DNA from: UBA4744 sp963718995
GTDB taxonomy: Bacteria > Actinomycetota > Acidimicrobiia > Spongiisociales > UBA4744
Length of the DNA stretch: 64,000 nt
Assembly: GCA_963718995.1 (NCBI GenBank)
Contig: CAVRAP010000020.1
Location: forward strand, 62,001 to 126,000
Direction of reading: 5' to 3'
The notes beneath the pieces were generated by a model. It saw only the letters and a list, made by a program, of their open reading frames with translations, was not told the origin of the DNA and searched no databases. A program made the position numbers and the translations under genes. Positions within the stretch are counted from its first letter, which is position 1. The number at the start of each line of letters is the position of its first letter. Positions 42,258-50,811 of the stretch are shown here, piece after piece.

Positions 42258-43004
42258 ATGAGCGAACCGCGTACCGCCGTCGTAACCGGCGCAAGTTCCG
42301 GCATAGGTGCAGCCACCGCGCGCCGCCTGATCGAGGAAGGATTTGCTGTAGTGATGGGAGCCCGGCGCCTCGACCGCTTGGAAGCGATTGCCGCCGAGAC
42401 CGGGGCCAGACCACTCCACCTTGATGTCACTGATCAGGCTTCGGTGGCTGAGTTTTGCAGGAGCGTCGAAACGTGCGATGTGCTGGTCAATAACGCGGGG
42501 GGAGCGCTGGGAGTCGATTCAATTGCCGATGCGCAAGATGATCGCTGGCAGCAGATGTACGACGTGAATGTCCTGGGCACATTGCGGATGATCCGGGGAT
42601 TTCTACCCAAACTGCTCGAAAGCGGCAACGGGCATGTAGTGGTGATCGGCTCGGTAGCCTCGACCGACACCTATGTTCGAGGCGGAGGCTACAACGCCGC
42701 CAAGTTCGCGGTACGGGCTCTGCGGGAGGTTCTCCGCAAGGAGATGCTTGGCGCTCCTTTGCGAGTCACCCAGATCGATCCCGGCCTGGTCGAGACCGAA
42801 TTCAGCCTGGTGCGATTCGACGGCGATGCTGCAGCGGCGGCGCGTGTCTATGAGGGCATTACTGCGTTGACTGCGGCAGATATCGCTGATTGCGTTGCAT
42901 GGGCGGTGACGCGGCCACCCCACGTGAACATCGACGAGATCAAGGTACTTGCTCGTGACCAATCGACGGCCACCACGGTGTTCCGGCGGCCGGCAGACTC
43001 CTAG
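42258..43004 (+). CDS. short-chain dehydrogenase/reductase (YdfG-like)
   Basis: A 248-residue classical SDR. The cofactor motif is TGASSGIGAATARRL (residues ~11-25), LVNNAGGALG stabilises the core, the catalytic Ser is in VVIGSVAS and the catalytic pair is YNAAK. GARRLDRLEAI after strand 2 suggests NADP(H) preference. The sequence resembles YdfG-type 3-hydroxy acid/serine dehydrogenases, but the substrate is inferred. TGGAGGA lies 8-9 bases before ATG. Its TAG stop overlaps the convergent membrane-protein stop (CTAG). Confidence 0.9.
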   Translation: MSEPRTAVVTGASSGIGAATARRLIEEGFAVVMGARRLDRLEAIAAETGARPLHLDVTDQASVAEFCRSVETCDVLVNNAGGALGVDSIADAQDDRWQQMYDVNVLGTLRMIRGFLPKLLESGNGHVVVIGSVASTDTYVRGGGYNAAKFAVRALREVLRKEMLGAPLRVTQIDPGLVETEFSLVRFDGDAAAAARVYEGITALTAADIADCVAWAVTRPPHVNIDEIKVLARDQSTATTVFRRPADS

Positions 43005-43627
43005 GCCAAGGCCGGTGCAGGTGTGAACAGGCGGCGGAACCAGATCACCGAAAAGGCGATGGCGATTCCGGTCATGACAACCGAAGCGGCGGTCTTCGAG
43101 ATGACGAACACGGAGACGGGAAGCTGGAACAGCATCCAGGTCGTCACTCCGGCATTCGCCAGCATGGCCATGGCCCACAACAACGAGATCCTCATGAAGA
43201 AGTGGCGAACGAAAGGGTTGGTCAGAAATTCCGGGGAAACCGGGAGGAAATCGCGAGCCAGGCGCTGCACGAGGGGTTGGTCGGCGCTCATCGAGGCGAG
43301 GAATGCGAATCCGAGGAGGGCGGTGGCGAGGCTCGGCTGCAAGAAGTAGACGAACACGCTGCCGGTGGCCAGGGCGAGAGCGGTACGAAACGTGAGGGCC
43401 AGAGCGCTGAGAAGCACCAGACCGGGGATTGGTTGCTTGGTGACGACTCGGCGGGCGATGGCCAGGTACGACCAGGTCAGGGCGGCAATCAGGGCGCCCC
43501 ACATGCCGATAGCCCACAGTGCTGCGTAAAAGATCGCGAGGGGCATGAACGTGCCTTCGATAAGTGCAGGCATGCCCTGCTTTGCCAGCGAACGCAGTCT
43601 GGGTGTTTCGAAGGTGGTCGTTGGCAT
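43001..43627 (-). CDS. VC0807-like integral membrane protein
   Basis: A 208-residue protein with five or six membrane segments (EGTFMPLAIFYAALWAIGMWGALIAALTWSYLAI; LVLLSALALTFRTALALATGSVFVYFLQP; ISLLWAMAMLANAGVTTWMLFQLPVSVFV), like the VC0807 family. The function is unknown. It is preceded by a palindromic operator-like site and a plausible promoter, and is convergent with the SDR gene. Confidence 0.7.
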   Translation of the reverse strand: MPTTTFETPRLRSLAKQGMPALIEGTFMPLAIFYAALWAIGMWGALIAALTWSYLAIARRVVTKQPIPGLVLLSALALTFRTALALATGSVFVYFLQPSLATALLGFAFLASMSADQPLVQRLARDFLPVSPEFLTNPFVRHFFMRISLLWAMAMLANAGVTTWMLFQLPVSVFVISKTAASVVMTGIAIAFSVIWFRRLFTPAPALA

Positions 43628-43711
43628 CTCTACTTCGATATCGGAAAAACCGGGGGCAAAACTTGAACCACTTCTTGCCGACTTCGCGGCGGATCAATGG
43701 TCGACCGCAGA

Positions 43712-43739
43712 ACCCTAGCCGGATCGCCCTGGTATGCAA
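43712..43739 (-). promoter_or_regulatory. candidate promoter of the VC0807-like gene
   Basis: On the minus strand: TTGCAT (43739-43734), a 16-base spacer, then TAGGGT (43717-43712). The -35 overlaps one arm of the 43733-43750 palindrome. It lies ~85 bases upstream of the gene start. Confidence 0.4.
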
Positions 43740-43750
43740 TGTATTGCATA
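43733..43750. promoter_or_regulatory. palindromic operator-like site TATGCAAT-GT-ATTGCATA
   Basis: An 8-base perfect inverted repeat with a 2-base centre, in the 173-base gap between the binding-protein and VC0807-like genes. Its arms match the size and AT-rich style of GntR/TetR operators and it covers the -35 of the candidate promoter. No obvious regulator gene is adjacent. Confidence 0.6.
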
Positions 43751-43800
43751 TGTTTCCGTGCGTCGATCACGCTGGAAAAAGCTCCGGGGCCGACATCTGG

Positions 43801-45219
43801 TTAGCCGCCCAGAACGTAGCAGGGCCCCTGGAAGTCGTAGTTGGTCGCAAGATCCGAAGCGAAGAAATCGGCAACTTTCACCAGAGCCGACACGCCGTCG
43901 TTACCCAGGCTGGCTCCCAGGCCGCCCTGCGCTTCGAACATCGCTTTGTCGGGTTTGTAGATCGCGGTAGCCCTGGTGACGGTGGCGTTGGCGTCGCCGC
44001 TGAACAGGTTGGAGGGGGAGAGCCCCCCATACGTCAAAGAGCCGATACTGCGGGCTGCAGCCACAACGCCTGCTGGGGTCATGTCGCCCATTTCCGCTGC
44101 TTGCTCAAGCACCCGTTTGGTCACGAAGAACTCGAGATACCCTTCGACCATGCCCGCGGCGGGATACCGGTTCGGGTACTTGTCTTTGAGAACCTGCAGA
44201 ACCTCGGGCATCCCCTGCACATCAGCCCCCAGGGGGGCCATCAACGCCGACATGTACATGTTCGCCGCGAGATAGTCCCCAAGCGCGGTTCCCAGCAGCC
44301 GGTCGCTGAACGTTGGCATCGATACAGACCATTGTCCGGTGTAGCCCAGCTGCAGGGCGGTTCCGACCACGGTGGTCAGCGTCAGCGGATCTGCAGCCAG
44401 CCACGTGAAGTCGGCGCCACTTTGCGAAATGCCGGAAGCAACCGGCCGCAGGTCGGTGCCGGGGATGATGGTTCCGGCGCCGTTGTAGGTGATCTCGAGG
44501 CCGAGTTGTTCCGCGGCATAGGCCGCTCCGGCGTACGAGTCGAGGCCGTAGTCGTCGGGGAAGGTGGCGATCGCGAGAGTCGGCTTGCGGCCGGTCCGGG
44601 CTTCAAAATCGGAGGTGAGCCAGGAAATCGTGTTCATGGCTTCCATGCAGTAATTCGAGCCCGTTTCGAGGAGATTGGCGCCGAGCGTTGGGTCGGACCA
44701 TCCGGAATACCAGGTGACCGGGACGGCCAGGTGGTTGTTGGCGACCAGCTCGGGGAGGATCCCCAGGGTGTGCGGCGATCCGGTCGAGTGAGCGATCATC
44801 ACGACCTGATCGGCCATCGCTGCGTACTTCTCCGCGTGGAGGGCAGGGCTGTATCCGGTGTTCTCGATAATCAGTTCGATCTGTCGACCGGCAATGCCTC
44901 CCTCGTCGTTGACCTTGGACCAGAACGCGATCTGTGCGTCGATGACGTCGATCACCGAACCGGAGAATGGTCCTGTGAGATCAGCCAGCAGCCCCAGATA
45001 GATAGTGTCGTCCGTCACGGTGACGCCGTCCGTGGTCACGTTCGTTGGAGCCGCGGTGGTATTGACGACCAAACCGCCAGTAGTAGGAGTCGTCGACGAA
45101 AGTGGAGCGGTGGTGTTGGGCTGACTGTTGCCGGCACCCGACGTACAGGCAGTAGCCAGGAGCGCCAGGGTCAGGACCCCGATGAACGTTGCACGGACTG
45201 GTCGCGTTCGTCTTCTCAT
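43801..45219 (-). CDS. branched-chain-amino-acid-type ABC substrate-binding lipoprotein
   Basis: A 472-residue periplasmic-binding-protein type I (Peripla_BP_6, LivJ-like) lipoprotein. The signal and lipobox are TFIGVLTLALLATACTSG (Cys near residue 25). A Thr/Pro-rich linker follows, then YLGLLADLTGPFSGSVIDVIDAQIAFWSKVNDEGGIAGRQIELIIEN, typical of the family. No LivHMGF permease or ATPase gene is next to it, so it may serve a distant transporter or act as a sensor. It overlaps the upstream BON/OmpA gene by 4 bases (ATGA), an unusual partner. Confidence 0.88.
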   Translation of the reverse strand: MRRRTRPVRATFIGVLTLALLATACTSGAGNSQPNTTAPLSSTTPTTGGLVVNTTAAPTNVTTDGVTVTDDTIYLGLLADLTGPFSGSVIDVIDAQIAFWSKVNDEGGIAGRQIELIIENTGYSPALHAEKYAAMADQVVMIAHSTGSPHTLGILPELVANNHLAVPVTWYSGWSDPTLGANLLETGSNYCMEAMNTISWLTSDFEARTGRKPTLAIATFPDDYGLDSYAGAAYAAEQLGLEITYNGAGTIIPGTDLRPVASGISQSGADFTWLAADPLTLTTVVGTALQLGYTGQWSVSMPTFSDRLLGTALGDYLAANMYMSALMAPLGADVQGMPEVLQVLKDKYPNRYPAAGMVEGYLEFFVTKRVLEQAAEMGDMTPAGVVAAARSIGSLTYGGLSPSNLFSGDANATVTRATAIYKPDKAMFEAQGGLGASLGNDGVSALVKVADFFASDLATNYDFQGPCYVLGG

Positions 45220-46772
45220 GGCCCAACCTCGAATTCGATGCGCCGGTTCTGTTCTGGAGTGGCCTCCTGATCAGGGAAGAGCTCACCGTAGGAGACGGCG
45301 ACAAGCCGGTAGGAAGGCACTCCGCGGGTCAGGAGGTAGCTGCGCACCGTCCCGGCTCTTTGGCGGGCCAGGGCTTCATTGCTTTCGCTGCTTCCGGCGG
45401 CATCCGTATGGCCGGCGATCAGCACCTGCAGGCCCGGCTGGGTTTGAATGATGAGCGCTGCTTGATCGAGTACTTCCTGACCGGCCGCGGTGAGGTCGGC
45501 GGAGCCCAGTGCAAATTCCACCGGAGCTTTCGCCAGCAGGGCCTGGAGTTCGCTCCGCAAGATGGCCCCGTCGCCGCGCAGGCCGAGACGGCTCGACACC
45601 TGGTCGATACCGTCGACCGAGAGGACCGCGTTCTCGGCCATCTCCACGAACGAGAAGAAGCCGGATCCGACGATCTCGAGAGGAACCGTTCCGTTCAGTG
45701 TTGCTCGCCGGCCCTCGACGGACGCCGACACGGTCTGGACTCCCGCGGAAGCAAGCGCTGTGGCAGCGGCAGCTTCAAGCTGTTCGGCCGGCAAGGCGGG
45801 TCCGATCGGCAGGCTCCCGTCAATGGCGAGGCGGTTGTCGATCTTGTCGATCCCGTCGACACTCAGCACACTGGCTGCTGCACGGGCGCGAGCCTCCTCG
45901 GTTGGCACCGCGCCTTTGAGCACGGCAAGTCCGGATTGGACCTCGAAAGACACGTAGGCGAATTCATCGTTGACAAGGGCGGCTGCCAACGCTGCTTGAA
46001 CATCAACCGGTGTGCCAACCAAGCCGATGACGAGCCGGTTGTCGAGTTGCGCGACACCGGGTACGGTCAGGATGGCGAGAGCGGCCGCGCCGAGCGAGGC
46101 TTCATCCGCCACCGTTCCACCGACCGTTACCACGTCACCGTCGACGGCGATCTGCAGATCGCCGAAACCGGCTGCGGCGAGGGCTTCCTGTATCTGGCCT
46201 TGCAGGGTGAGAGGTCCCCCGGTTTCGACGACAACGACCTGGTTGTCCACCTGGCGGATGCCTTCGACGCTCAACGCGACGGCGACCACCTGGTCGAGAG
46301 TTGTTTGTGATCCGGCCGTTCCGGCCAGCCGGGCCGTGTCTCCTTCGACACTGGCGGATACTGTGGTGAACCCGGCATTGGTCAGAGCGCTCTGAACGTC
46401 AGGTGTGGAGGAGAACAGCGAACCCATCAGACCTGACTGCCAAACGGCAAGCACGCCCAGAAGGACGATGGCCGCCAGCAACGGCGCTGTTCCCATGCGA
46501 AATCCGTTGCGTTTGGGGTGGGGACGGTGACCGAGCGAGCTCGAGGACCGGAGCGCGTTGATGTCTCCGGGCGGATCAGTTGTGAGCCAGCGGTTCGGGG
46601 CGTCGGAGCCGACCGCGGGCGGTGGTTTCGTTCCGCGCTTCCTCGGCAATGGTTCGAACGCGCCCGGTTTGCGAGCCGGCTTCTCCGTCACGGGGTCGGG
46701 TTGCGGCGCGGGCCGATCCGACGGTTGCTGGGCTTTGGCGGACGGTCCAGGCTGTTCGGCCGGGTTGGTCAT
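45216..46772 (-). CDS. BON-repeat protein with C-terminal OmpA peptidoglycan-binding domain
   Basis: A 518-residue protein. The Pro/Lys-rich cytoplasmic N-terminus (~1-95) is followed by one membrane helix (APLLAAIVLLGVLAVW), then about four BON-like repeats (VQSALTNAGFTTVSASVEGDTARLAGTAGS ... ALSVEGIRQVDNQVVV; three further similar units). A C-terminal OmpA domain follows (FALGSADLTAAGQEVLDQAALII, VLIAGHTDAAGSSESNEALARQRAGTVRSYLL, RRIEFEV). It resembles mycobacterial ArfA/OmpATb. It would span the membrane and hold peptidoglycan. ATG 46772 is preferred to TTG 46778. Confidence 0.88.
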   Translation of the reverse strand: MTNPAEQPGPSAKAQQPSDRPAPQPDPVTEKPARKPGAFEPLPRKRGTKPPPAVGSDAPNRWLTTDPPGDINALRSSSSLGHRPHPKRNGFRMGTAPLLAAIVLLGVLAVWQSGLMGSLFSSTPDVQSALTNAGFTTVSASVEGDTARLAGTAGSQTTLDQVVAVALSVEGIRQVDNQVVVVETGGPLTLQGQIQEALAAAGFGDLQIAVDGDVVTVGGTVADEASLGAAALAILTVPGVAQLDNRLVIGLVGTPVDVQAALAAALVNDEFAYVSFEVQSGLAVLKGAVPTEEARARAAASVLSVDGIDKIDNRLAIDGSLPIGPALPAEQLEAAAATALASAGVQTVSASVEGRRATLNGTVPLEIVGSGFFSFVEMAENAVLSVDGIDQVSSRLGLRGDGAILRSELQALLAKAPVEFALGSADLTAAGQEVLDQAALIIQTQPGLQVLIAGHTDAAGSSESNEALARQRAGTVRSYLLTRGVPSYRLVAVSYGELFPDQEATPEQNRRIEFEVGP

Positions 46773-46881
46773 GCCCAATTCTCTTTCACGCTGTAGCTCC
46801 CGCTCACGGTCACAGTTGCGTGCCCGTCCCGGGTACTGCAGCCTCCCAGGTCTATTTCGGCCGGGATTCGACTTCCTTGAG

Positions 46882-47760
46882 CTAGGAATTAGCGGAGCCG
46901 GCGCTCCACGGTGCGCCGCTCAGGTATTTCCATCCGTCGTCGGGCAGGAGCGCAACGGCCGTTCCGCCGTGGGTTGACAGCGTGTCGAGGGCGGCGTGAA
47001 GGATCGCTCCGGCGGAGGTGCCTGCGAATAAGCCTTCGCTACCCATGGCCGCGGCGACCGCCGAGTCGGCAGCGGCGCGGTGCACCTCGTGCCGGTCGGT
47101 CACGAGAGATAGATCGGCGATGGGGGGTTGGAACGGATCGTCCTGCGAGCGCATACCCGAAATCGGGTCGTCGACAAACGGTTCGACCGAGTGGACCCGC
47201 AGGTCCCTCCAGGCGATCTTGAGACCCCGGCTATTCCCGGTGATCGTCCCGCCGGTTCCGTAGGCGGCCAGGAAGTGGGCGGGGGGAGTCCCGAGTGGCC
47301 AATCGCGGAGAATCTCCTGCGAGGTACCGAAGAAGTGGGCGTAGGCGTTCCAGCGGTTCCCGTACTGGTAGAGCATGTGACCTTCGCCGGCTTCGACGAG
47401 TTCTCGGGCGTGAGCGATGGCTTGGTTGGGACCGCCTTCCACCACGATGAGGTCGGCCCCGTAGGCGCGCAGCAGCTTCCGTCGCTCCTCGGTAGCGGTG
47501 CTCGGAAGGCAGATCACCATCGGGTGCCGGTAGATCAGTGCCAGACGGGCGAGGCCGATGCCGGTGTTGCCCGAGGTGGCTTCGATCATCGGTTGACCGG
47601 GCCCCAGCTTGCCCGTTTGCAGGGCGTTGTGGAACATGAACCAGGCCGCCCGGTCTTTGATTGAACCGGTCGGGTTGAACCACTCCAGCTTGGCGAACAG
47701 CCGGGTACCGGAGGGTGCAAGGTTATGGAGCTCAACGAGCGGGGTATTGCCGGGTTTCAT
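46882..47760 (-). CDS. cysM: CysM-like PLP-dependent cysteine synthase
   Basis: A 292-residue fold-type II PLP enzyme: PGNTPLVELHNLAPSGTRLFAKLEWFNPTGSIKDRAAW (PLP Lys in SIKDR), ATSGNTGIGLA, and the PLP-phosphate loop YGTGGTITG. MLYQYGNRWNAYAHFFGTSQEIL and DDGWKYLSG are like the mycobacterial CysM that uses O-phosphoserine and thiocarboxylated CysO. No cysO-like or mec gene is next to it, so the sulfur donor is unresolved; an ordinary O-acetylserine sulfhydrylase B is the alternative. Confidence 0.85.
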   Translation of the reverse strand: MKPGNTPLVELHNLAPSGTRLFAKLEWFNPTGSIKDRAAWFMFHNALQTGKLGPGQPMIEATSGNTGIGLARLALIYRHPMVICLPSTATEERRKLLRAYGADLIVVEGGPNQAIAHARELVEAGEGHMLYQYGNRWNAYAHFFGTSQEILRDWPLGTPPAHFLAAYGTGGTITGNSRGLKIAWRDLRVHSVEPFVDDPISGMRSQDDPFQPPIADLSLVTDRHEVHRAAADSAVAAAMGSEGLFAGTSAGAILHAALDTLSTHGGTAVALLPDDGWKYLSGAPWSAGSANS

Positions 47761-47839
47761 GTCGGAGGCACGGTAACCGGGTGGGGGAGTTGCGCAGCTT
47801 CAATGGAGGTAGCCTGACGGCACCGGGAGGACGAGAACC

Positions 47840-48379
47840 TTGCCCCAAAGCGAGAACGAGGAATACGAGCGGGTGGGTCGCGAGCTGCGCGAGCAAGTTG
47901 GCGGACAGTTCCGGCTGGCGGCAGAAGAGGACGAGTACTGGGCGATGAAGCAGGCGCGGCGGGGAGGCAACCTGTCGGAGATTGCCTATGACGCCATGAG
48001 CCGTGGAGACTTGCTCGAAGTCTGGGCGGGTGCATCCACCTTCCGTGGCTTCATCGCGCACACTCGCAACGATCTCATCGTGTTGAGGGGGAAAGCCAAC
48101 GTCGATGTCAATCTGAGCGGCCCGATCATCTTGCGGATCGTCGAAGCGGCCGCAACCAAGGGGGCCGGGGTCGTGCCGCACGGGCCCGCTTCGTTTGCCG
48201 CCCGGCTGGCCGAACTGGAACAGAACCAAACCGCCGGCGAATTCATCGTTCCTTTCTCAGGCGCTCCTGTCAACGGGAAAGTGAAGATCCGCGCCCGTGA
48301 CCATGTCATCGTTGAGGGGGTGGGCGGTCGGGAATGGGTCGTTCCCCTCCGGTGGCTCGCAGCCGTGGTGAACCACTAA
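47840..48379 (+). CDS. conserved hypothetical protein (179 aa)
   Basis: A soluble 179-residue protein of unknown family. The charged helical N-terminus (SENEEYERVGRELREQVGGQFRLAAEEDEYWAMKQARRGG) is followed by a beta-rich region (GDLLEVWAGASTFRGFIAHTRNDLIVLRGKANVDVNLSGPIILRIVEAA) and a second beta-rich C-terminal part. It looks like a small ligand- or RNA-binding barrel, but nothing specific is recognised. TTG 47840 has GGGAGGA ~9 bases upstream. It diverges from cysM and converges with a small HTH gene 3 bases beyond its end. Confidence 0.65.
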   Translation: MPQSENEEYERVGRELREQVGGQFRLAAEEDEYWAMKQARRGGNLSEIAYDAMSRGDLLEVWAGASTFRGFIAHTRNDLIVLRGKANVDVNLSGPIILRIVEAAATKGAGVVPHGPASFAARLAELEQNQTAGEFIVPFSGAPVNGKVKIRARDHVIVEGVGGREWVVPLRWLAAVVNH

Positions 48380-48382
48380 CCG

Positions 48383-48586
48383 TCATTCCTGGGTCGGACC
48401 TCGCGTTGGATCGGACGCAACTGCGGTGGCGTCCGAATTCAGCCACTCGACGACGTCATCTCTGAGAAAGAGATATTTGCGGGTACCCGGAAGGCGTCTC
48501 GCCGGGATCCGGCCATCCCGGGCCATGTGCTGGATCTGTTTGATGTTCGAACCGAGCATCTCGGCGACGTCGGCCGAGTCCAGCAC
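48383..48586 (-). CDS. small excisionase-like helix-turn-helix protein
   Basis: A 67-residue DNA-binding protein of the HTH_17/excisionase (MerR-like) type: LDSADVAEMLGSNIKQIQHMARDGRIPARRLPGTRKYLFLRDDVVEWLN. In actinobacteria such small proteins are often plasmid or phage Xis factors, but stand-alone chromosomal copies also regulate cell functions. It lies directly upstream of, and divergent from, the Tad operon, so it is a candidate regulator of that operon. That is inference from position only. Confidence 0.75.
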   Translation of the reverse strand: MLDSADVAEMLGSNIKQIQHMARDGRIPARRLPGTRKYLFLRDDVVEWLNSDATAVASDPTRGPTQE

Positions 48587-48792
48587 CGGTGGATAGTCGT
48601 CAAACGACCTGTGGCTGCGGATGGCTTCACTCCTCGTGTCTGAACCCGGTAAGGATACTCAACGACAGTCCAAGGCGTGAGAGGGGCGATAAAGGGCAAG
48701 GAGGCACAGGGCACCGAACACGTTCGGTGCATGGATCGCTCCACCGACAGGGCCCTGGCATTCCGGGTAGACGTCCTTTAGGATAGGGTAAG

Positions 48793-49563
48793 TTGGGCGA
48801 GGTAGCTGAAGGGGATGGGTGGCAGTGGCTGGGAAGGTTGCGCCGACCACGCAACGTAGTTCATGGTCGGGAGAGGCGCTGTCCACCCGTGCGGCGCGGT
48901 TTCATGAGCCGGGTGAGCCTCGGCCACGTGATCATGATCTTGGCCGGACTGAGTGCCTTCCTCCTCGTGTTTTCGTTGTTGAGAAGCAGAGACGAGACCC
49001 ACCAGATTGCGACGGCCGCGGTCGAACTGCGCGCTGGTTCGACGGTAGATGCCGGGCGTTTCCTGTACGCCGAGATCGGGGTTATCGACGAGGGCATTCT
49101 CGGAACCTTCCTCAGTCCGGAGCAAGCTGTGCGGGCTGTCGACGAAAGATGGGTGGTCACCCGCACCGTTCCTGCTGGTGATCCAGTTCGCGTGACCGAC
49201 TTCCGCATCGGAGCGGATCCTTCTGACCTCCGCGCTATGAGCATTCCGATCGACCGGGGCCACGCCGTAGCCGGGGGCCTTCAGGCAGGTGACCTCGTGG
49301 ACGTCATCGTGGTTCGGAAGGGCGTTGCCGGCTACGTCGCAACCGGTGTCGAAGTGCTGGATGTTGCCGGTGGAGACAATCAGTTCGCCGGCGGCTTCAG
49401 CGTTACGGTCGCGATAGATGGCGCAACAAGCCTGCGACTGGCGTCTGCGCTGCGGGACGGTGGGATCGAAATCGTGCGCGCTACCGGAGCGGCGGAAGTC
49501 GATCCCCTCGATGTCTTCGACCCGTTCGCGGATGATCCGCCGACCAACTCCGGATCAGGCTGA
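48793..49563 (+). CDS. cpaB: SAF-domain pilus assembly protein, CpaB/RcpC-like
   Basis: A 256-residue protein. A Trp/Arg-rich N-terminus (GWQWLGRLRRPRNVV) precedes a membrane helix (VIMILAGLSAFLLVFSLL, ~residues 46-63). A SAF domain (ATAAVELRAGSTVDAGRFLYAEIGVID) and an RcpC-like beta region (IPIDRGHAVAGGLQAGDLVDVIVV) follow. CpaB helps assemble Flp pili. The start is TTG 48793, keeping the Arg-rich stretch seen in other actinobacterial CpaB; ATG 48904 is the alternative. First gene of the Tad operon. Confidence 0.8.
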   Translation: MGEVAEGDGWQWLGRLRRPRNVVHGRERRCPPVRRGFMSRVSLGHVIMILAGLSAFLLVFSLLRSRDETHQIATAAVELRAGSTVDAGRFLYAEIGVIDEGILGTFLSPEQAVRAVDERWVVTRTVPAGDPVRVTDFRIGADPSDLRAMSIPIDRGHAVAGGLQAGDLVDVIVVRKGVAGYVATGVEVLDVAGGDNQFAGGFSVTVAIDGATSLRLASALRDGGIEIVRATGAAEVDPLDVFDPFADDPPTNSGSG

Positions 49564-49566
49564 CGG

Positions 49567-50811
49567 ATGCCGAATCGAGAACCGGTAGTCGTCATGGCCC
49601 ATTCACCACGGTCATGGGCGAGGTTGCTCAAACAGCATGTCATCGATCACGGCGGCGGCAGGATCATGGCTTCGATCATGTCGGCGGACGATGCCATGGT
49701 CGAGGGTTATGACGTCTTCATCGCCGACGATACGACGTCCTTTCTCGGTAACAGACTGGTGACGGATCTCCAGAGTCGGGGGCGAGCCGTAGTGGGCGTC
49801 TACGATCCGTCGGAGGCAGAAGGAAGCGGAAGGCAACGACTCCTCGAACTGCGAGTCGATGAGATTGTCGAGGCGGACGCCTCTCCCGCCGAATTCCTGC
49901 GCGTTCTTAGCCGGGCATCATCACGATCCATGGCCGGGGGCGACGATTTCTCGGCTCTCGTCGCAGACCTGGCGGACTCGACGCCGGCCATGCAGGCCCG
50001 GTACGAGGCGGCCGGGGGACGCCCCCACCGGGGCCGATTGATTGTCGTCACCGGAGCCTCGGGTGGGGTCGGGGCGACGGAAGTGGCCGTCGGTTTGGCG
50101 GCGCTGTTTGCCGATCGCGGGGAAGAGGTAGCTCTCGTCGATGCCGACGATGTTGGACCGTCCGTCGCCCAGCGTCTCGGGTGCGATGTTCACCCGAATC
50201 TCCGTACCGCCATCGATATGGTCAACAACGGGGCCGGGGATCTGACAGATGTGCTGATCGACATCCGCCCGGGTGGATTCTCGGTTGTGGGTGGCCTTGC
50301 CAACCGGAGGGACTGGTTCGAGCTCCGGCCGGGTGATGTCTCCACAACGGTTCTCGAACTTGCCCGAATCCGGGATGGTGTCGTCATCAATGTCTCGTCG
50401 CGCCTGGAAGACCTGCCCGCTCTCGGAGGGCCGGCTCGATACGGCGTGACACGCGCCATGCTCGCGCTGGCAGACGCAGTGGTTTTGGTCGCCGGCCCGA
50501 CGCCGGTCGGCGTTGCCAGAGTGCTCGATTGGATCGCCGAGGCTAAGCCTTTGATTGAATCCACCCCGCTCTTCGTGGCATTCAACGCCATCCGCGGGGG
50601 CACGTTCAAGGCAGCGGAGATCGAATCGGAGTTGCGTGAGGTGTACCAACCGGGCGGGGTCTCATTCATCCCGCACGACAAGCACCTCATGCACGCAACA
50701 TGGCAGGGCGTCCTCCCGGGGCACGGTCCCTTTTCCAGAGCATTGCAGCCCATCGGCGCCGCAGTGGCGCCGCCCACGTCGGTGGTACCCAAACACCGGA
50801 GAGCGCGATGA
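49567..50811 (+). CDS. tadZ: TadZ/CpaE-like MinD-superfamily protein with degenerate P-loop
   Basis: A 414-residue protein. Residues ~1-120 are receiver-like; residues ~155-400 form a ParA/MinD-type domain (RLIVVTGASGGVGATEVAVGLAALFADRGEEVALVDADDVGPSVAQRLG). The deviant Walker A of MinD (KGGxGKT) is here SGGVGAT: both lysines are missing, so ATP hydrolysis is doubtful. TadZ proteins place the pilus machine at the pole. It overlaps tadA by 4 bases (ATGA). Confidence 0.85.
   Translation: MPNREPVVVMAHSPRSWARLLKQHVIDHGGGRIMASIMSADDAMVEGYDVFIADDTTSFLGNRLVTDLQSRGRAVVGVYDPSEAEGSGRQRLLELRVDEIVEADASPAEFLRVLSRASSRSMAGGDDFSALVADLADSTPAMQARYEAAGGRPHRGRLIVVTGASGGVGATEVAVGLAALFADRGEEVALVDADDVGPSVAQRLGCDVHPNLRTAIDMVNNGAGDLTDVLIDIRPGGFSVVGGLANRRDWFELRPGDVSTTVLELARIRDGVVINVSSRLEDLPALGGPARYGVTRAMLALADAVVLVAGPTPVGVARVLDWIAEAKPLIESTPLFVAFNAIRGGTFKAAEIESELREVYQPGGVSFIPHDKHLMHATWQGVLPGHGPFSRALQPIGAAVAPPTSVVPKHRRAR

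Noticed and set aside
43564..45270. 568-codon plus-strand open frame opposite the branched-chain-type binding protein
   Set aside because: The minus strand encodes a full lipoprotein with signal and fold motifs; the plus-strand product is low-complexity and unrecognisable.
45189..46310. 373-codon plus-strand open frame opposite the BON/OmpA gene
   Set aside because: Shadow of a repeat-containing real gene; no start signal or domain.
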